From assembly GCA_019634635.1 (NCBI GenBank), contig JAHCBB010000042.1, positions 1 to 38,784 of the forward strand: a stretch of 38,784 bases of DNA, in the 5' to 3' direction. The notes below the pieces were generated by a model. The model searched no databases, was not told the origin of the DNA, and saw only the letters and a list, made by a program, of their open reading frames with translations. The translations under genes were made by a program, and so were the position numbers. The DNA comes from Verrucomicrobiia bacterium (GTDB lineage Bacteria > Verrucomicrobiota > Verrucomicrobiia > Limisphaerales > UBA9464). The first letter of the stretch is position 1. Every line of letters starts with the position of its first letter. Below, piece after piece: positions 25,459 through 35,900 of the stretch.

Positions 25459-27030
25459 TCACCCCCTGAGCCGAACCGGGCAATCCTGAAAGTCATTTCT
25501 CACCCCCGCCGCGAAATCACCAACGATTTCGCTCCTATTCCATTTGTAAAATGCCTGCCATGGGACGGCTGTGCTTGTAACTTGACCTTCAGGCGAATTC
25601 TGGTCGGGCGTTGACAGCCAGCTCGAGTCATCAATTTGTCCCCCTGCCGTGGTTCGGAACGGTCGTTTCACACCGGTATTGCCCTGAAACCCGCTGCACC
25701 ACCCGACGATGACTCCGCTGTCGTTGATCGAAAGCGCTTCCCCATCAGCCACAGAACTCGAGCTGAGTCCGGTGGAAAGATCGGTGCCGGTGGACTGGGC
25801 GAACGATGTCCCCTTGATCCATCGTGTGGGCTTCTTGCGGGTGCCTGAAGTGCTGAAGCCGACGATGGTGAGTCCGGCCGGATCAATCCCCAATGCGACA
25901 CTGGGATTGCCATAGCCGTTGGGGTTCGGGAGCACCCCGCCACCGGTGTTGTCGCTGAGGATTCCATACGCCGAACTTCCCAGGCTGCCGACGACTCCGG
26001 CCTTGGCGGACGCTGTGGCGCGAAAGCTGATTCCATTGGGTTTGAAGGAGGTGCCGTAGTCCATCGCGGCCGTTCCTGATGGCTGCCAGAGGGCTCCATG
26101 TTCCTCCAGGACCCCGTAGACATTGTGCCACGCCATTCGCCCGACCGCCTGCGGCTGGACCGTCCAACTCCCGCTGCCGACAACGCCTGCGTTGACCGCC
26201 GTGATTGCCGGCGGAGCGGCCGTCGGCAACGAAGTGCCCGTCAACAATTCAAAGGCAGTCCACAAGGGACCGTCATAGATCAGGACCCGGGCTCTTTGTG
26301 ACGCCCCGGGCGCGTAGCCGCCTACTGGGTCGCTGGATTCTTCAAGGTTGCAGTCAATGAAATTCTGTTCGGTGAAATTGTCCAGAAGGGGGACGACCAC
26401 CACGGTGCCCTCGGGTTGGCCGGCGGGAATCTGAATGGTTCCGGTGGTCATTATGGTCCCCGTTCCCGGAGTCCAGACGCCGGTGCCGGAAATGAGGTAG
26501 TAGTCGGCGTTCGCACCCGTTCCATAGGTCGCCGCCAAGTCCTGCATGGTGCCCGGTTTGATCAGGTTGCCAACACGCAGCGAAATCTTAACGTTCAAGG
26601 CCAGGCTTTGGGCATTCCAGGGTGTCCGGCGCACACGAATGGTGGCGCGATTCGATGATCCCGGCTTTTTGTCGTCGGCAACGTCCGGGCTGGCGGTGAG
26701 TTCAACCACCGGTTTGCCACCGGTGTCCAGGGGAAAATCGTACGCAGCCCAGGCATCCTGATCCGGTTCAAATGTCCCGGTGCCACCCGCTCCCCCATCA
26801 ATCCACATCCGCATCCGGAGCAGCCCCGAGGCGCCCGTCACCGGTGTTTCAAATGTTACCATGCCGTTCGACGGGACCATCAGCTGGTCGGCAGGTGTGG
26901 TTTCTTGATTCAGGACCACCGTTGTGATTGGGATAAAGAACTGGGTGATCCGGTCATACTGGAGGCGCACCTGGATTCCGGGGACTCCCCGCGTCTCGAT
27001 GGTGGTGCCTTGCGGGAGGCGCGCAGGGGG
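25459..27030 (-). CDS. 3' segment of a frameshifted exported protein: HAF-type repeat domain
   Basis: About 520 residues in the frame that continues the upstream beta-helix gene if one C is added to the run at 27026-27030. It opens with RLPQGTTIETRGVPGIQVRLQ. A Calx-beta- or Ig-like region (TIQIPAGQPEGTVVVVPLLDNFTE) comes next. HAF-type repeats follow (GVVGSLGSSAYGILSDN, then GEALSINDSGVIVGWCSGFQG, ending SEIVGDFAAGVRNDF). The usual I-N-x-x-G-x-I-V-G-W/D signature is seen. No start codon or export signal belongs to this frame, so by itself it is not a gene. It stops 16 bases before the IS core repeat. Function is unknown; extracellular location is inferred from the N-terminal half. Confidence 0.72.
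   Translation of the reverse strand, partial: PPARLPQGTTIETRGVPGIQVRLQYDRITQFFIPITTVVLNQETTPADQLMVPSNGMVTFETPVTGASGLLRMRMWIDGGAGGTGTFEPDQDAWAAYDFPLDTGGKPVVELTASPDVADDKKPGSSNRATIRVRRTPWNAQSLALNVKISLRVGNLIKPGTMQDLAATYGTGANADYYLISGTGVWTPGTGTIMTTGTIQIPAGQPEGTVVVVPLLDNFTEQNFIDCNLEESSDPVGGYAPGASQRARVLIYDGPLWTAFELLTGTSLPTAAPPAITAVNAGVVGSGSWTVQPQAVGRMAWHNVYGVLEEHGALWQPSGTAAMDYGTSFKPNGISFRATASAKAGVVGSLGSSAYGILSDNTGGGVLPNPNGYGNPSVALGIDPAGLTIVGFSTSGTRKKPTRWIKGTSFAQSTGTDLSTGLSSSSVADGEALSINDSGVIVGWCSGFQGNTGVKRPFRTTAGGQIDDSSWLSTPDQNSPEGQVTSTAVPWQAFYKWNRSEIVGDFAAGVRNDFQDCPVRLRG
27026..27030 (-). other. probable frameshift site (run of five C)
   Basis: On the coding (minus) strand, codons GAT-CAC-CCC-CTG read VVDHPLRAS and run into an unrelated frame. 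With a sixth C they would read VVDHPPARLPQGT and continue into the HAF half. Protein-like sequence changes frame exactly at this homopolymer, so it is either a one-base deletion mutation or a sequencing/assembly error. Confidence 0.7.
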
Positions 27031-28931
27031 TGATCTACGACCCGCCCTTTGATCTGCAGCTTGCCCGTTGCCGCGACAAAGGTCACAGAACTGATCTGCA
27101 CTTCCCTGGCCCCGGCAAGCCGTGTGACGTTTGCCTGCTGAATCCATTGCGGCAACATCCGGCCCAGTTCTCCCACCGGCACGAAGCCGTCCACCGGGAC
27201 CTGATGCGGCCACCGGACCTGGCGGTGCGCCACCGAAGGGCTGGGAGTTGAGGACTGCGTAAACTCGGGATCCGGGCCACTGGGGAGGGACGAAAGGTTC
27301 TTGAAGTCGTATGGCACCCCCGACAACCGGGAGTTGTCAAACTGGACGGCATCTACTGGATTTCGTGTGCGGCTGTAGAAGGAGCAATTGACGCTCTGAG
27401 TGGTGGGCACTTTCCAGATCAACTGGTAGGCCAGCTCCCCGGTGATGCTGGTCGGCGGGGTGGATTGATTGATGCCGGGATTGGGCAGGTAGAAGTTGTT
27501 GCGAGGCCAGGTTGTGAAGTCGTTCCGTTTGAAGGTGATGCTCCCGGCAAAACCATGAAAGATGATGCCAGCGCACAGATTCTCGGTGGGTTCGAGGTAT
27601 CGTCCGAGCGCGGGATCGGGATCCGAAGCGACATTGGGAAAGTCACTCAGGCAGGTATCTGACCATGACTTATGGATTCGCTTGCCGCGGAGCCGGACCA
27701 GATTGTCCTCGAACAGGTATTTCTCGTGCCAGTAGAAAATATTGGGTACGGCTCCTTTCCCTGCATCCGCCACGCCGATGTTCGCCCAGTTTTGAATGTC
27801 AATAAACGCGTTGTTGATGAAGCGGAAGGGGCCCAGATATCCGGTGTCGCCATTGAAACCCGTACCAACCCCCAGAACAATATTGTCCTGAAAGAGAACC
27901 TGCCCGGCGATCCCGCCGACGAGTCCGGCAGTATTGTCGAGATCTTCCGGCTTCTTCCCCGCGACCCCGAAGGCAATGGAATCCTTGCCCGTGCGGATCT
28001 GACATCGCCGAATGACGATGGTCGTGGCATCCTGTGCGCCCCGGTTGCCAAGCGGCTGATAGCAGTTGGCGATGATCATGCTGCCGTACCCTTTGTGAAC
28101 GCTGTGGAAATCCGAGATCTCCGAATCCTCCATGATCCAGGGATAGTCGTAGGGGGCCGATCCGATCTTTTCCTGATTGGGTTCTGGAAAGGTCCTGATG
28201 CTGACGGGGAACGCCTCGATGCCGGCGGTTCGAAATGCATGAATGGGGTTTGATGGGACGTTGCCGACGGACCCAAAGTTTCGAATTCGGACATCCTTGA
28301 TCAACCCGGACTCCGCCATGATGTCAATTGCGGCACTCGTGTAGCCGGTCGCATTTGCTTCAGAACTCCAGGCGCCCATGTTCAAGAAGTTTCCATCGAG
28401 ATCCAGCGATTCAATGCGGAACTGCTTCAGATAGTAGCGCTTCCCGGCGATCGAGCCCGAGACGATCAGGCGGTGCGTCGGGCCCCCCCCAGACCCGGTG
28501 GTGGCCCAGTTCGCGCTTTCGGCATATGGAGTGAGAAACAGGCGTGCCCTCTTTCCATTTCGGGTTTCACCCACGAGGGCAACTCTCCGCTTCCTCTGAG
28601 CGTACGGCGTCCCATCCGGATCGCCGTTGATCAGCAAGTAGGTCGAAACTCCGTAGCGACCAGGAATTCCATCCACCTCCCCGAGAAATCGGACTCTCAA
28701 GTTTGGATAGGTGGTGGCGTCCTCCAACCGGGCCTTCAGATTGGCTTGGTTTGCCTGATTGAAGAGAGCGGCGTTGTTCTCGTCGGTCCCGTTTCCTGAA
28801 CCCTTGCTGACAGGCGCTACCCAGTAGTCAACGACGGTTTGGGAATGAAGTGGATGGAGACCAGCCAGCAACCAGAGAATCGTGGCGAGAGTGCGACATT
28901 GCAGGACGCTTGTCCCGAGTCGCTTGGACAT
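27030..28931 (-). CDS. 5' segment of a frameshifted exported protein: right-handed beta-helix domain
   Basis: About 634 residues up to the frameshift (the same frame stays open to 26910). A signal peptide (LQCRTLATILWLLAGLHPLHSQ) precedes YWVAPVSKGSGNGTDENNAALF, the typical opening of right-handed beta-helix proteins. Parallel beta-helix rungs follow, such as TTIVIRRCQIRTG, GQVLFQDNIVLGV, FRFINNAFIDI, KYLFEDNLVRL and GSITFKRNDF. These folds occur in polysaccharide lyases and adhesins; no catalytic set is recognisable. The start at 28931 (MSKRLG) or 28946 (MDHADM) is undecided. GC is distinctly lower than in the flanking CRTAC1 genes, which suggests recent acquisition. With the 3' segment the intact protein would be about 1,160 residues. 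Confidence 0.74.
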
Positions 28932-29068
28932 GTCGGCGTGGTCCATGGTCGTAAAGTCTGTTGTGTCCTAATCTTTGGGTTTAGCCATGCTTACGGCTCG
29001 GAGGATGCGATAGGATGCTTTCCCATGGGAGATGCAAGGAAAAAACACCGCTGAGGTGGCGAGAACTC

Positions 29069-29084
29069 GGGACGGATTCGTCCC
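29069..29084. repeat. REP-like hairpin GGGACG-GATT-CGTCCC
   Basis: A perfect inverted repeat with 6-base arms and a 4-base loop in the 220-base spacer between the beta-helix gene and the giant CRTAC1 gene. No T-run follows on either strand. It has the look of a dispersed palindromic element, but I see only one copy here. Confidence 0.45.
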
Positions 29085-29134
29085 TCCTACTGTTGGGTGC
29101 CGTGGCGGGCGGCCAGATGACGATGACCGGGGCG

Positions 29135-29167
29135 CGGCAGGACGTGGATCCCGGTCGCCGGCGGATT
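29135..29167 (+). repeat. dispersed intergenic repeat, copy 2
   Basis: CGGCAGGACGTGG then ATCCCGGTCGCCGGCGGATT, identical to the copy at 21867-21902 except for the missing central CCG. It abuts the stop codon of the leftward CRTAC1 gene. Both copies thus lie just downstream of leftward genes for exported proteins, in the same orientation relative to the gene. Confidence 0.7.
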
Positions 29168-32100
29168 TCAGCGCCCTGTGCCGGTGGTGCGGACCGAGCC
29201 GTCGGCCCGCACCAATATCTCGCGGGTCCCGGGAGGGACGGCGCTGCGGGTGGTTTGACCGCCGGGCCAGCGGACCTCCAGCGTGAGGTTGCCTTCGGGG
29301 AGGGCGAGCACGGTGACCGGACTGTCGGCACTCCAATAACCGTCGCCCAGGCGCAGTTCGCGACGCGGCCCTGCGGTCTCTCCGGAAAGGATCCGCAGCG
29401 CGGCACCGATGCCGGCGGCATTGGCCCCCGTACCCTCCAGTCGGACGCGAAGCCCGGGGCGCCCTCTGGTGTTTCGGAAGAGCCGGGTGGCGGCACCGTT
29501 CTGGGTGAGCACCACGTCGGGTCGTCCGTCGCCATCAAAGTCGGCTACTGCTGCACCCCGCTGCTGGCCGTACGCCGCAAGGCCGCTCAGGGGCACCGGG
29601 GTGAAGCCACCCCGGCCATCCCCCCGAAGCCAGAGACCCCGTCCCGCGTCATTGCGCGCCGTGAGCGGATCTTGGTCGAACCAGTTCTCCGCAACGACGA
29701 GGTCCTCCGCACCGTCGCCATCGGCGTCCAAAACCACCAAACCAAACACCGGCGCCAGTTGCGCGGCGTCTGGAAGGGCCCGGGCCTCGAAATGGTCCCC
29801 ACGATTCAGGAACAACGTCGTCGCCAGCCAGCGGATCTCCATGCGCGTCGTGCGCTGCAGTCGCCCGCCAAAAATTTCCGGCACCGTCATTTCGGAGAAC
29901 GCGGTGTAGGTCGGCACCGCGGCACGCAGCCATGGGTAGGCCATCGCCCAGACCGGATACTCGCGTCCCGGCCATTCACGGTCCCCTTGCGGGATCACTT
30001 CGATCAGGTCCGCGAGGCCCAGCCCCTCCAGGTCGCCAAAGTAGAGGCGGCGGACCCCCGCAGGTTCCGGCGGGCCGGCGGGCGCCCCGGCGTATCGGCT
30101 GTTCCAACCCCAGTTGCCGGCCACCAGATCCAGGTGGCCGTCGCCGTCGGCATCCACCGCCGTGATGCTGTTCCAAAGCCCGGTGAACTGCTCCAGCAAC
30201 CAGGAGCGTCCGCCCAGCCGCACCGTGGGATTCCATTCGGTGAACGCGCCCCGCTGATTTCGAAAGATCCGGAGCGGGCCCCAATGGCCCGCGACGGCGA
30301 GTTCGGGCAGGCCGTCGCCGTCGAGGTCGGTGAAGCAGGCACCGCTGATGGCACCGAGCGCCTCGAACCGGCGATGGATCATCAGCCGTCCCCCCGAGCT
30401 CTTGAGCAGCAACGACGGCGCCGGCTCGGGCCACCGGCCCGGCATCGCGCGCCCACCCACAAAGATCTCCAGTTCGCCATCCCCATCCACATCGGCTGCG
30501 GCCAGAGGGCCCACGCTGAACGGCACCCCGAGCACCGCTTCGCCGCTGCGCCCGGCCGCAAGGTCGTACAGCCGCAGCGCCCCGCCGTTGGTCTGCCCGT
30601 CCTCCCAATTGCTCGACCCGGCCAGCAGGAAGCCGCCGATCGGCAGCAGGGTCGTCGTGTCACGGGCCACCGGTCTCTGGAACATCGGTTCCTCAAGCCG
30701 CTGGAACCCTCCGGCGCCGTTGTTGGTGAAGACGGCCACCCGGCCGCCACGCCCGGACCCGATCACCAGATCGTCATGTCCGTCCCGGTTGAGGTCGGTC
30801 CAGGCCACACCGGGCCCGAGTTGACTCAGGCGGTATGGCAACAGCGGCTGCCGGGCGAAGTCGTCGGCCGGTTCCTCGAAGTGGACATGGCCCAGGCGGT
30901 CGGAAACGTCGGTGAACAGGGGCTCCGGAAGCGGTGGCGCAGGCTCCGGACCGCCGGGGCTCCCGGACCGCGGTTCGTGAATCTCGACGAGGGAATCCGG
31001 AGGCAGCGGACCGACGTCGCTGCGGGCACCGGACGGCCAGGCCACCTCGACCCGCAGCTCCCGGGCGTCCGATGCCGCAAGGGTCACCACCGCGTCGTCG
31101 CCACTGAGGTAGCGTCCGCCGGCGATCATTTCGCGCCGTTGCGGTGCCAGCGCAGTGGCGGGTTCATCGGCATGGGGTCGGACGATCACCCGGGCGCCGA
31201 TGCCGCGGGTGTTGGGGCCGGAACTGCGGAGCCGCACCGCGAGGCGGGGCGCCGCGCTGTTGTTTCGATAGATCCCGGGGGCGTCGTACAGGTTGTTGAG
31301 CACCACGTCCGCATCGCCATCAAGATCCAGATCCGCAAGCGCCGATCCCTGGGAAACCCCGGGCGTGTCAAATCCCCAGGCCGCGGCCATTTCGTGGAAG
31401 GCGGGAATGACCGCGACACCCGGCCCCGCCATCCGGCGCCGTTCACCGGTGAGGTTTCGAAAGAGGGCGTTGGGCGTGTTCAGCCGGGGAAGGGTGCGCA
31501 CCAGCCGCGCAATGTCCGCCGGGCTCAGCGTCCGTCCCCCGCGCTGTGCGGACGCGATCCGTTCGCCGCCGTCGCTGTCCTGAAAGTCGCGCCACTGCCC
31601 GTTGGTGACGAGGATGTCCTCGTAGCCGTCCAGATCCACGTCGAGGAAGAGGGGTCCCCACGACCAGTCGCTGCTCTCCACCCCGGCAAAGAAGGCGATC
31701 TCGGCAAAGGTGGTGTCGCCGCGGTTCCATTGGAGCGCGTTGCGCTGCAATTGCACCCGGTCCTCGAACAGGCCCGGCGGACGAAACTGCGGCATCATCG
31801 CGGCCAACGCCCGGGCCCGTGCGGCGCGATCGCGCGCCAGCATGTCCACGGTGAAGAGGTCCACATGCCCGTCCCGGTCGAGGTCCCCGAAATCCACGCC
31901 CATCGAGAACATGCTGTTGCTCCGCAGGGCCGTCCTCGGGATGGCCCGGAAGACCACCCGCCCGCCCGATGACGCATTCAGCCAGAAGCGGTCCGGGGTG
32001 TGCAGGTCGTTGCAGACGTACAGATCGGGACGCCCATCGCCGTTGACGTCTCCGAAGCGCGCCGCCAGGCCCCAGTCCCGGGGCGCCGCCGCCAGGGGCC

Positions 32101-32974
32101 GCCCGTCCTCGTCCAGGAAGGTCCCGTCGGTCCATCGCGCCTCAATGAAGCGACCGGTGCCGTCGTTGATCCAAAGGGCATCGGGCTCCCCAAACTCGAT
32201 CACCTCGCCTGTGGCGCCGAGTTCGAAGCGGTTGGCCAGATCGGGGTCCGTGGTGGGACGGCCGTTCAAGGCGGTGACCACCGCCTGGCCGCCCTCCTGA
32301 CGCAGCGTGAACTTCGCCGTCGGTTGGTCGAGAATGGTCGTGGGTCGAAAATGGGCGACGTAGAGATCGAGATCCCCATCGCCATCCACGTCCGCCAGGG
32401 CCATGGAAGTCGCCCCACGGCGTGTCCGCAGTCCCGCAGCGTCGGTCGCCTCGGTGAACCGTCCACGTCCGTCGTTGAGAAACAGTCGAGTGCCCCCGCC
32501 CAGGGCGTTGAGCAGCAGGTCCATGTCCCCGTCGCCATCCACGTCGGCAAAGGTCACCCCCGTGTGGTCGAAGGCGCCCGAGGGCAGCCGGAAATCCACT
32601 CCGGGGAACGCCGCGGTGGTGATGTCCTCAAACCGCCATTCGCCAAGATTCCGCACCAGTTGCGGCGCGACGTCCAGCCCGACGAACATCAGGTCGCACC
32701 AGCCGTCGCCATCCACATCGCCCAGCGCCACGCCGGATCCGGAAAGGAGATTGCGGTTGGTGAGCGACCGGTCGTCGGCCACCCGGTTGGTGAACGTGAT
32801 GCCCAGCGCCGCCGCAGGCATCCGCGTGAATCCCGCCTCGCCAGTTCCTTCCGGGGTCACGCGCGCGTAACGGTTCGTCCCGAGGGAGACCCACTCCAAG
32901 GGAGCCGCCGCCGCGGCGACCGCTCCGAGAAGTCCCGCGAAGATCCAGCCCCGGATCCAAGGCCAAGGCCTCAT
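29168..32974 (-). CDS. giant CRTAC1-type FG-GAP/VCBS protein with two ASPIC/UnbV-like domains (paralogue B)
   Basis: 1,268 residues. A signal peptide (IRGWIFAGLLGAVAAAAAPLEW) precedes two rounds of FG-GAP/VCBS propeller, each closed by an ASPIC/UnbV-like domain: one in the middle (GIGARVIVRPHADEP, then LRVEVAWPSGARSD) and one at the C-terminus (GIGAALRILSGETAG, then LTLEVRWPGGQTTRS). I count about 13 calcium-loop motifs of type D-x-D/N-x-D-G-x-x-D/E. The start at 32974 overlaps the stop of the upstream paralogue (ATGA), so the two are translationally coupled. The likely role is a large calcium-stabilised surface or outer-membrane-associated binding protein; this is inference from the family. 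Confidence 0.87.
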   Translation of the reverse strand: MRPWPWIRGWIFAGLLGAVAAAAAPLEWVSLGTNRYARVTPEGTGEAGFTRMPAAALGITFTNRVADDRSLTNRNLLSGSGVALGDVDGDGWCDLMFVGLDVAPQLVRNLGEWRFEDITTAAFPGVDFRLPSGAFDHTGVTFADVDGDGDMDLLLNALGGGTRLFLNDGRGRFTEATDAAGLRTRRGATSMALADVDGDGDLDLYVAHFRPTTILDQPTAKFTLRQEGGQAVVTALNGRPTTDPDLANRFELGATGEVIEFGEPDALWINDGTGRFIEARWTDGTFLDEDGRPLAAAPRDWGLAARFGDVNGDGRPDLYVCNDLHTPDRFWLNASSGGRVVFRAIPRTALRSNSMFSMGVDFGDLDRDGHVDLFTVDMLARDRAARARALAAMMPQFRPPGLFEDRVQLQRNALQWNRGDTTFAEIAFFAGVESSDWSWGPLFLDVDLDGYEDILVTNGQWRDFQDSDGGERIASAQRGGRTLSPADIARLVRTLPRLNTPNALFRNLTGERRRMAGPGVAVIPAFHEMAAAWGFDTPGVSQGSALADLDLDGDADVVLNNLYDAPGIYRNNSAAPRLAVRLRSSGPNTRGIGARVIVRPHADEPATALAPQRREMIAGGRYLSGDDAVVTLAASDARELRVEVAWPSGARSDVGPLPPDSLVEIHEPRSGSPGGPEPAPPLPEPLFTDVSDRLGHVHFEEPADDFARQPLLPYRLSQLGPGVAWTDLNRDGHDDLVIGSGRGGRVAVFTNNGAGGFQRLEEPMFQRPVARDTTTLLPIGGFLLAGSSNWEDGQTNGGALRLYDLAAGRSGEAVLGVPFSVGPLAAADVDGDGELEIFVGGRAMPGRWPEPAPSLLLKSSGGRLMIHRRFEALGAISGACFTDLDGDGLPELAVAGHWGPLRIFRNQRGAFTEWNPTVRLGGRSWLLEQFTGLWNSITAVDADGDGHLDLVAGNWGWNSRYAGAPAGPPEPAGVRRLYFGDLEGLGLADLIEVIPQGDREWPGREYPVWAMAYPWLRAAVPTYTAFSEMTVPEIFGGRLQRTTRMEIRWLATTLFLNRGDHFEARALPDAAQLAPVFGLVVLDADGDGAEDLVVAENWFDQDPLTARNDAGRGLWLRGDGRGGFTPVPLSGLAAYGQQRGAAVADFDGDGRPDVVLTQNGAATRLFRNTRGRPGLRVRLEGTGANAAGIGAALRILSGETAGPRRELRLGDGYWSADSPVTVLALPEGNLTLEVRWPGGQTTRSAVPPGTREILVRADGSVRTTGTGR

Positions 32975-35900
32975 GGCGCCGCCTCCAGGGAGCCGTCGGG
33001 TGAAATTCGCACGCGTGTCGCCCCGGACGGGACCGGAGACCGTGTCACGCGTCCTCCGGGCCATCGCACCTCGATCGCCGTGGGCGGCGCGGATGCCGTC
33101 AGCACCCGGGCCGGACTGTCCACCGACTGCCAGCCACTTCCCGCCTGCACCTCCTGTACCGGACCCGGCGCCCCGGCCGTCAGCAGCCGCATCGCGGCGC
33201 CGATCGCCGTGGGATTGGCCGGACCGCCCTTCAGTTGCACCCGGATCCCCGGGCGCCCGGACTCGTTCCGATACAGGCGGGTGGCACCGGCGTTCTGGGT
33301 GATGACCACGTCGGGCCTGCCATCGAGGTCATAGTCGGCCACGGCGACCGCCCGGGCGTCTCCCCATGCGTCCAGCCCGCTTTCGGAGGCGGGGACCGGA
33401 CGCAACCGCCCCCGCCCGTCGCCCAGCAGCAGCAGGCCGCGTCCCGCATCCTGACGGCCCTCATCCGGCCGGCCGGGATAAAAGTTCTGGGCCAGCACGA
33501 CATCCAGGTGTCCGTCGCCATCCGCATCCAGCAGCGCCACCCCGGTCACTGGCGACCATTGGGCTTCCCGCGGCAGCGGCACCACCTCGAACTGATCGCC
33601 CCGGTTGAGCAACACGGTCGTCGCAAACCATCGGGCCTCCAGGAACTCCGGTGGCAAGGGTGCCTTAATGGCCGCCAGCACTTGATCAAGATCAGCGGCG
33701 CCGAATGCCCCTCGGGTCGGGAAGGCATCCCGGAGCTGCGGCATCACCGCGAAGAGGGTGTCCGCCCGGCGCAGCGGGAATTGCCGGTCGCCAATGCGAC
33801 AGCTCTCGATCAACTCCACAAGTCCGTTGCCATCGAAGTCCCCGAACGTCACCCGGCGGACGTTGTCCCGTGTCCAGCCGAAGTCGTCCGCGGGCGCCTT
33901 GGGCACGGGAAACCAGTTCCATCCGCGGTTGCCGGCGACCAGATCCATGCGTCCATCGCCATCCAGGTCGCCGGACGCCACCGAGGTCCACCAACCGGTC
34001 AGATCCTCGAGACGGCGGATTTCGGGAGGCAGTCCCGCTCCGGTCACTTCGGGATTCCAGGGATCCAACCGTCCGTTCTCGTTGCGGAACACCCGCAACG
34101 GTCCCCATTCGGCGGCCATAACCAAGTCGGGATCCCCGTCGGCATCCAGGTCGGAAAACACGGCACTGTTGATCAGGCCGAGGCGCTCGAACCGCTGCAC
34201 CACCGTCAGCCGGCCGCCGTCCATGCGGAGCAGCAATGAGGGTGCCGGCTCCGGATACCTGCCGGCCACGGCGCGGCCACCGATGAACAGGTCCGGCACC
34301 CCGTCTCCGTCCACGTCCGCCTGCGCCAGCGGTCCCACGGCGAAGTCCGGTCCCAGCACGCTCTCGCCGCTGGCATTGCGGTCGAGATCCATCGCCCGCA
34401 GCGCCCCGCCGTTGGTCCGCCCATCCCGGTAGTTGCTGGAGCCGGCCACCACCATCCGGCCCGACACCAGCAGGGTGGTCAGGTCGCGGCCGACCGGCCG
34501 GGTGAGCACCGCGTTTGTCATCGGCACGAATCCGGTGGACGTGTTGTGGAATCCCGCCGGCGCGCCCCCGGCGCCGGTGCCGAGCAGGAGGTCGTCCCGC
34601 CCGTCCCCGTCCAGGTCCGCCCAGGTCGCTCCCGGTCCCGGATGGGCGAGACTCCAGGGAAGCAGCGGCTGGCGCTCGAAATCATTGAAGGGCGTCACCA
34701 CCGATTCGTGGTGCAACTGCCGGGAGGCGTCACGGAACCGGGGCGGCCCAGCCGGCTCTGGCGCCGGCACCTCGGTGGCGTCCGGGCCCTCCACCACCTC
34801 GACCCGGGAGTTTGCGGGCACGTTGGCGAGCCGTGTCCGCCGCCCCGACGGCCAGGTGACTTCCACGGTGAGCCGGGACGCCATGCCGGCGGCGAACACC
34901 CGGACCGCCTCGTCGCCGCTGAGGTAGCGGCCACCGGACATGAGCACCTGGGATTGTTCCGCCACCGGGCCGCCCTCCACCCGGATCCGCGTCCCGATGC
35001 CTGCGGTGTTGCCGCCCGCCGCGCGGGCGCGCACCGCCAGTCTGGGCGCCGTGGCTTCATTGCGCAGGAGGGCTGGAGGGGCGTTGAGATTGTTCTGCAC
35101 CACATCCAGATCCCCGTCGCCGTCGAGGTCCGCCAGGGCCATGCCGTGCGTCACGTTGCGGGCGTCGAATCCCCAGCGGGAGGAGACGTCTTCGAAGGTC
35201 AGGTTGCCGCGATTGCGGAACGCGGCATTGGGACTGTCAAAGCGGCGGAACATCCGTCGCAGCTCCAGCAGTTCACGCGGGGTCATCCGTCGCTGGCTGC
35301 GGAGCTGTTCCGATCGTTCCGCAGCGTCGGCGTCCATCATCTCCAGCTCGTGGCCGTTGGAGATCAGCAGGTCCTCGTAACCATCCAGGTCCACATCCAA
35401 GAACACCGGGGTCCACGACCACTCGCTGGCGGCCAGCCCCGCGAGTCGGGCCAGTTCGGCAAACGTGCCATCCCCGCGGCCGAGATACAGGGCATTGGCG
35501 GAGAACTGGAGCACGTCGCGGTACGACACCGGCTCGGTCGGGGTCGTCGGCAGTCCGTCGGTCTGGACATGGCGCTCGCGGCGGTCGCGACTCAGCATGT
35601 CGAGGACGAACAGATCATCCACCCCGTCCCGGTTGATGTCGGCGGCGTCCGCCCCCATCGCGAAGGCGGCCAGGTGCCGGAGCACCTCGGGTCCTGCCGC
35701 GCGGAACCGCAGGGGGCCGCCCCGGACCGTCTCGTTGATCCAGAAGCGGTCGGGAGATTCGAAATCATTGGCGACGAACAGATCCGGACGCCCATCGCCG
35801 TTGAGATCGCGGAACAGCACGCTCAAGCCCCAGTCGTGAGGCACCGAGGCCAGCGTCACGCCGTTGGCGTCGAGAAAACTGCCTGAAGTCCACGAGACCG

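Noticed and set aside
29015..31972. A 985-codon rightward open frame, and similar ones at 32000-33334, 33235-34239 and 34546-35886
   Set aside because: All are antisense to the giant CRTAC1 genes. Their repeated IEVQIPVAI-like strings are the complement of the D-x-D-G-D calcium loops.
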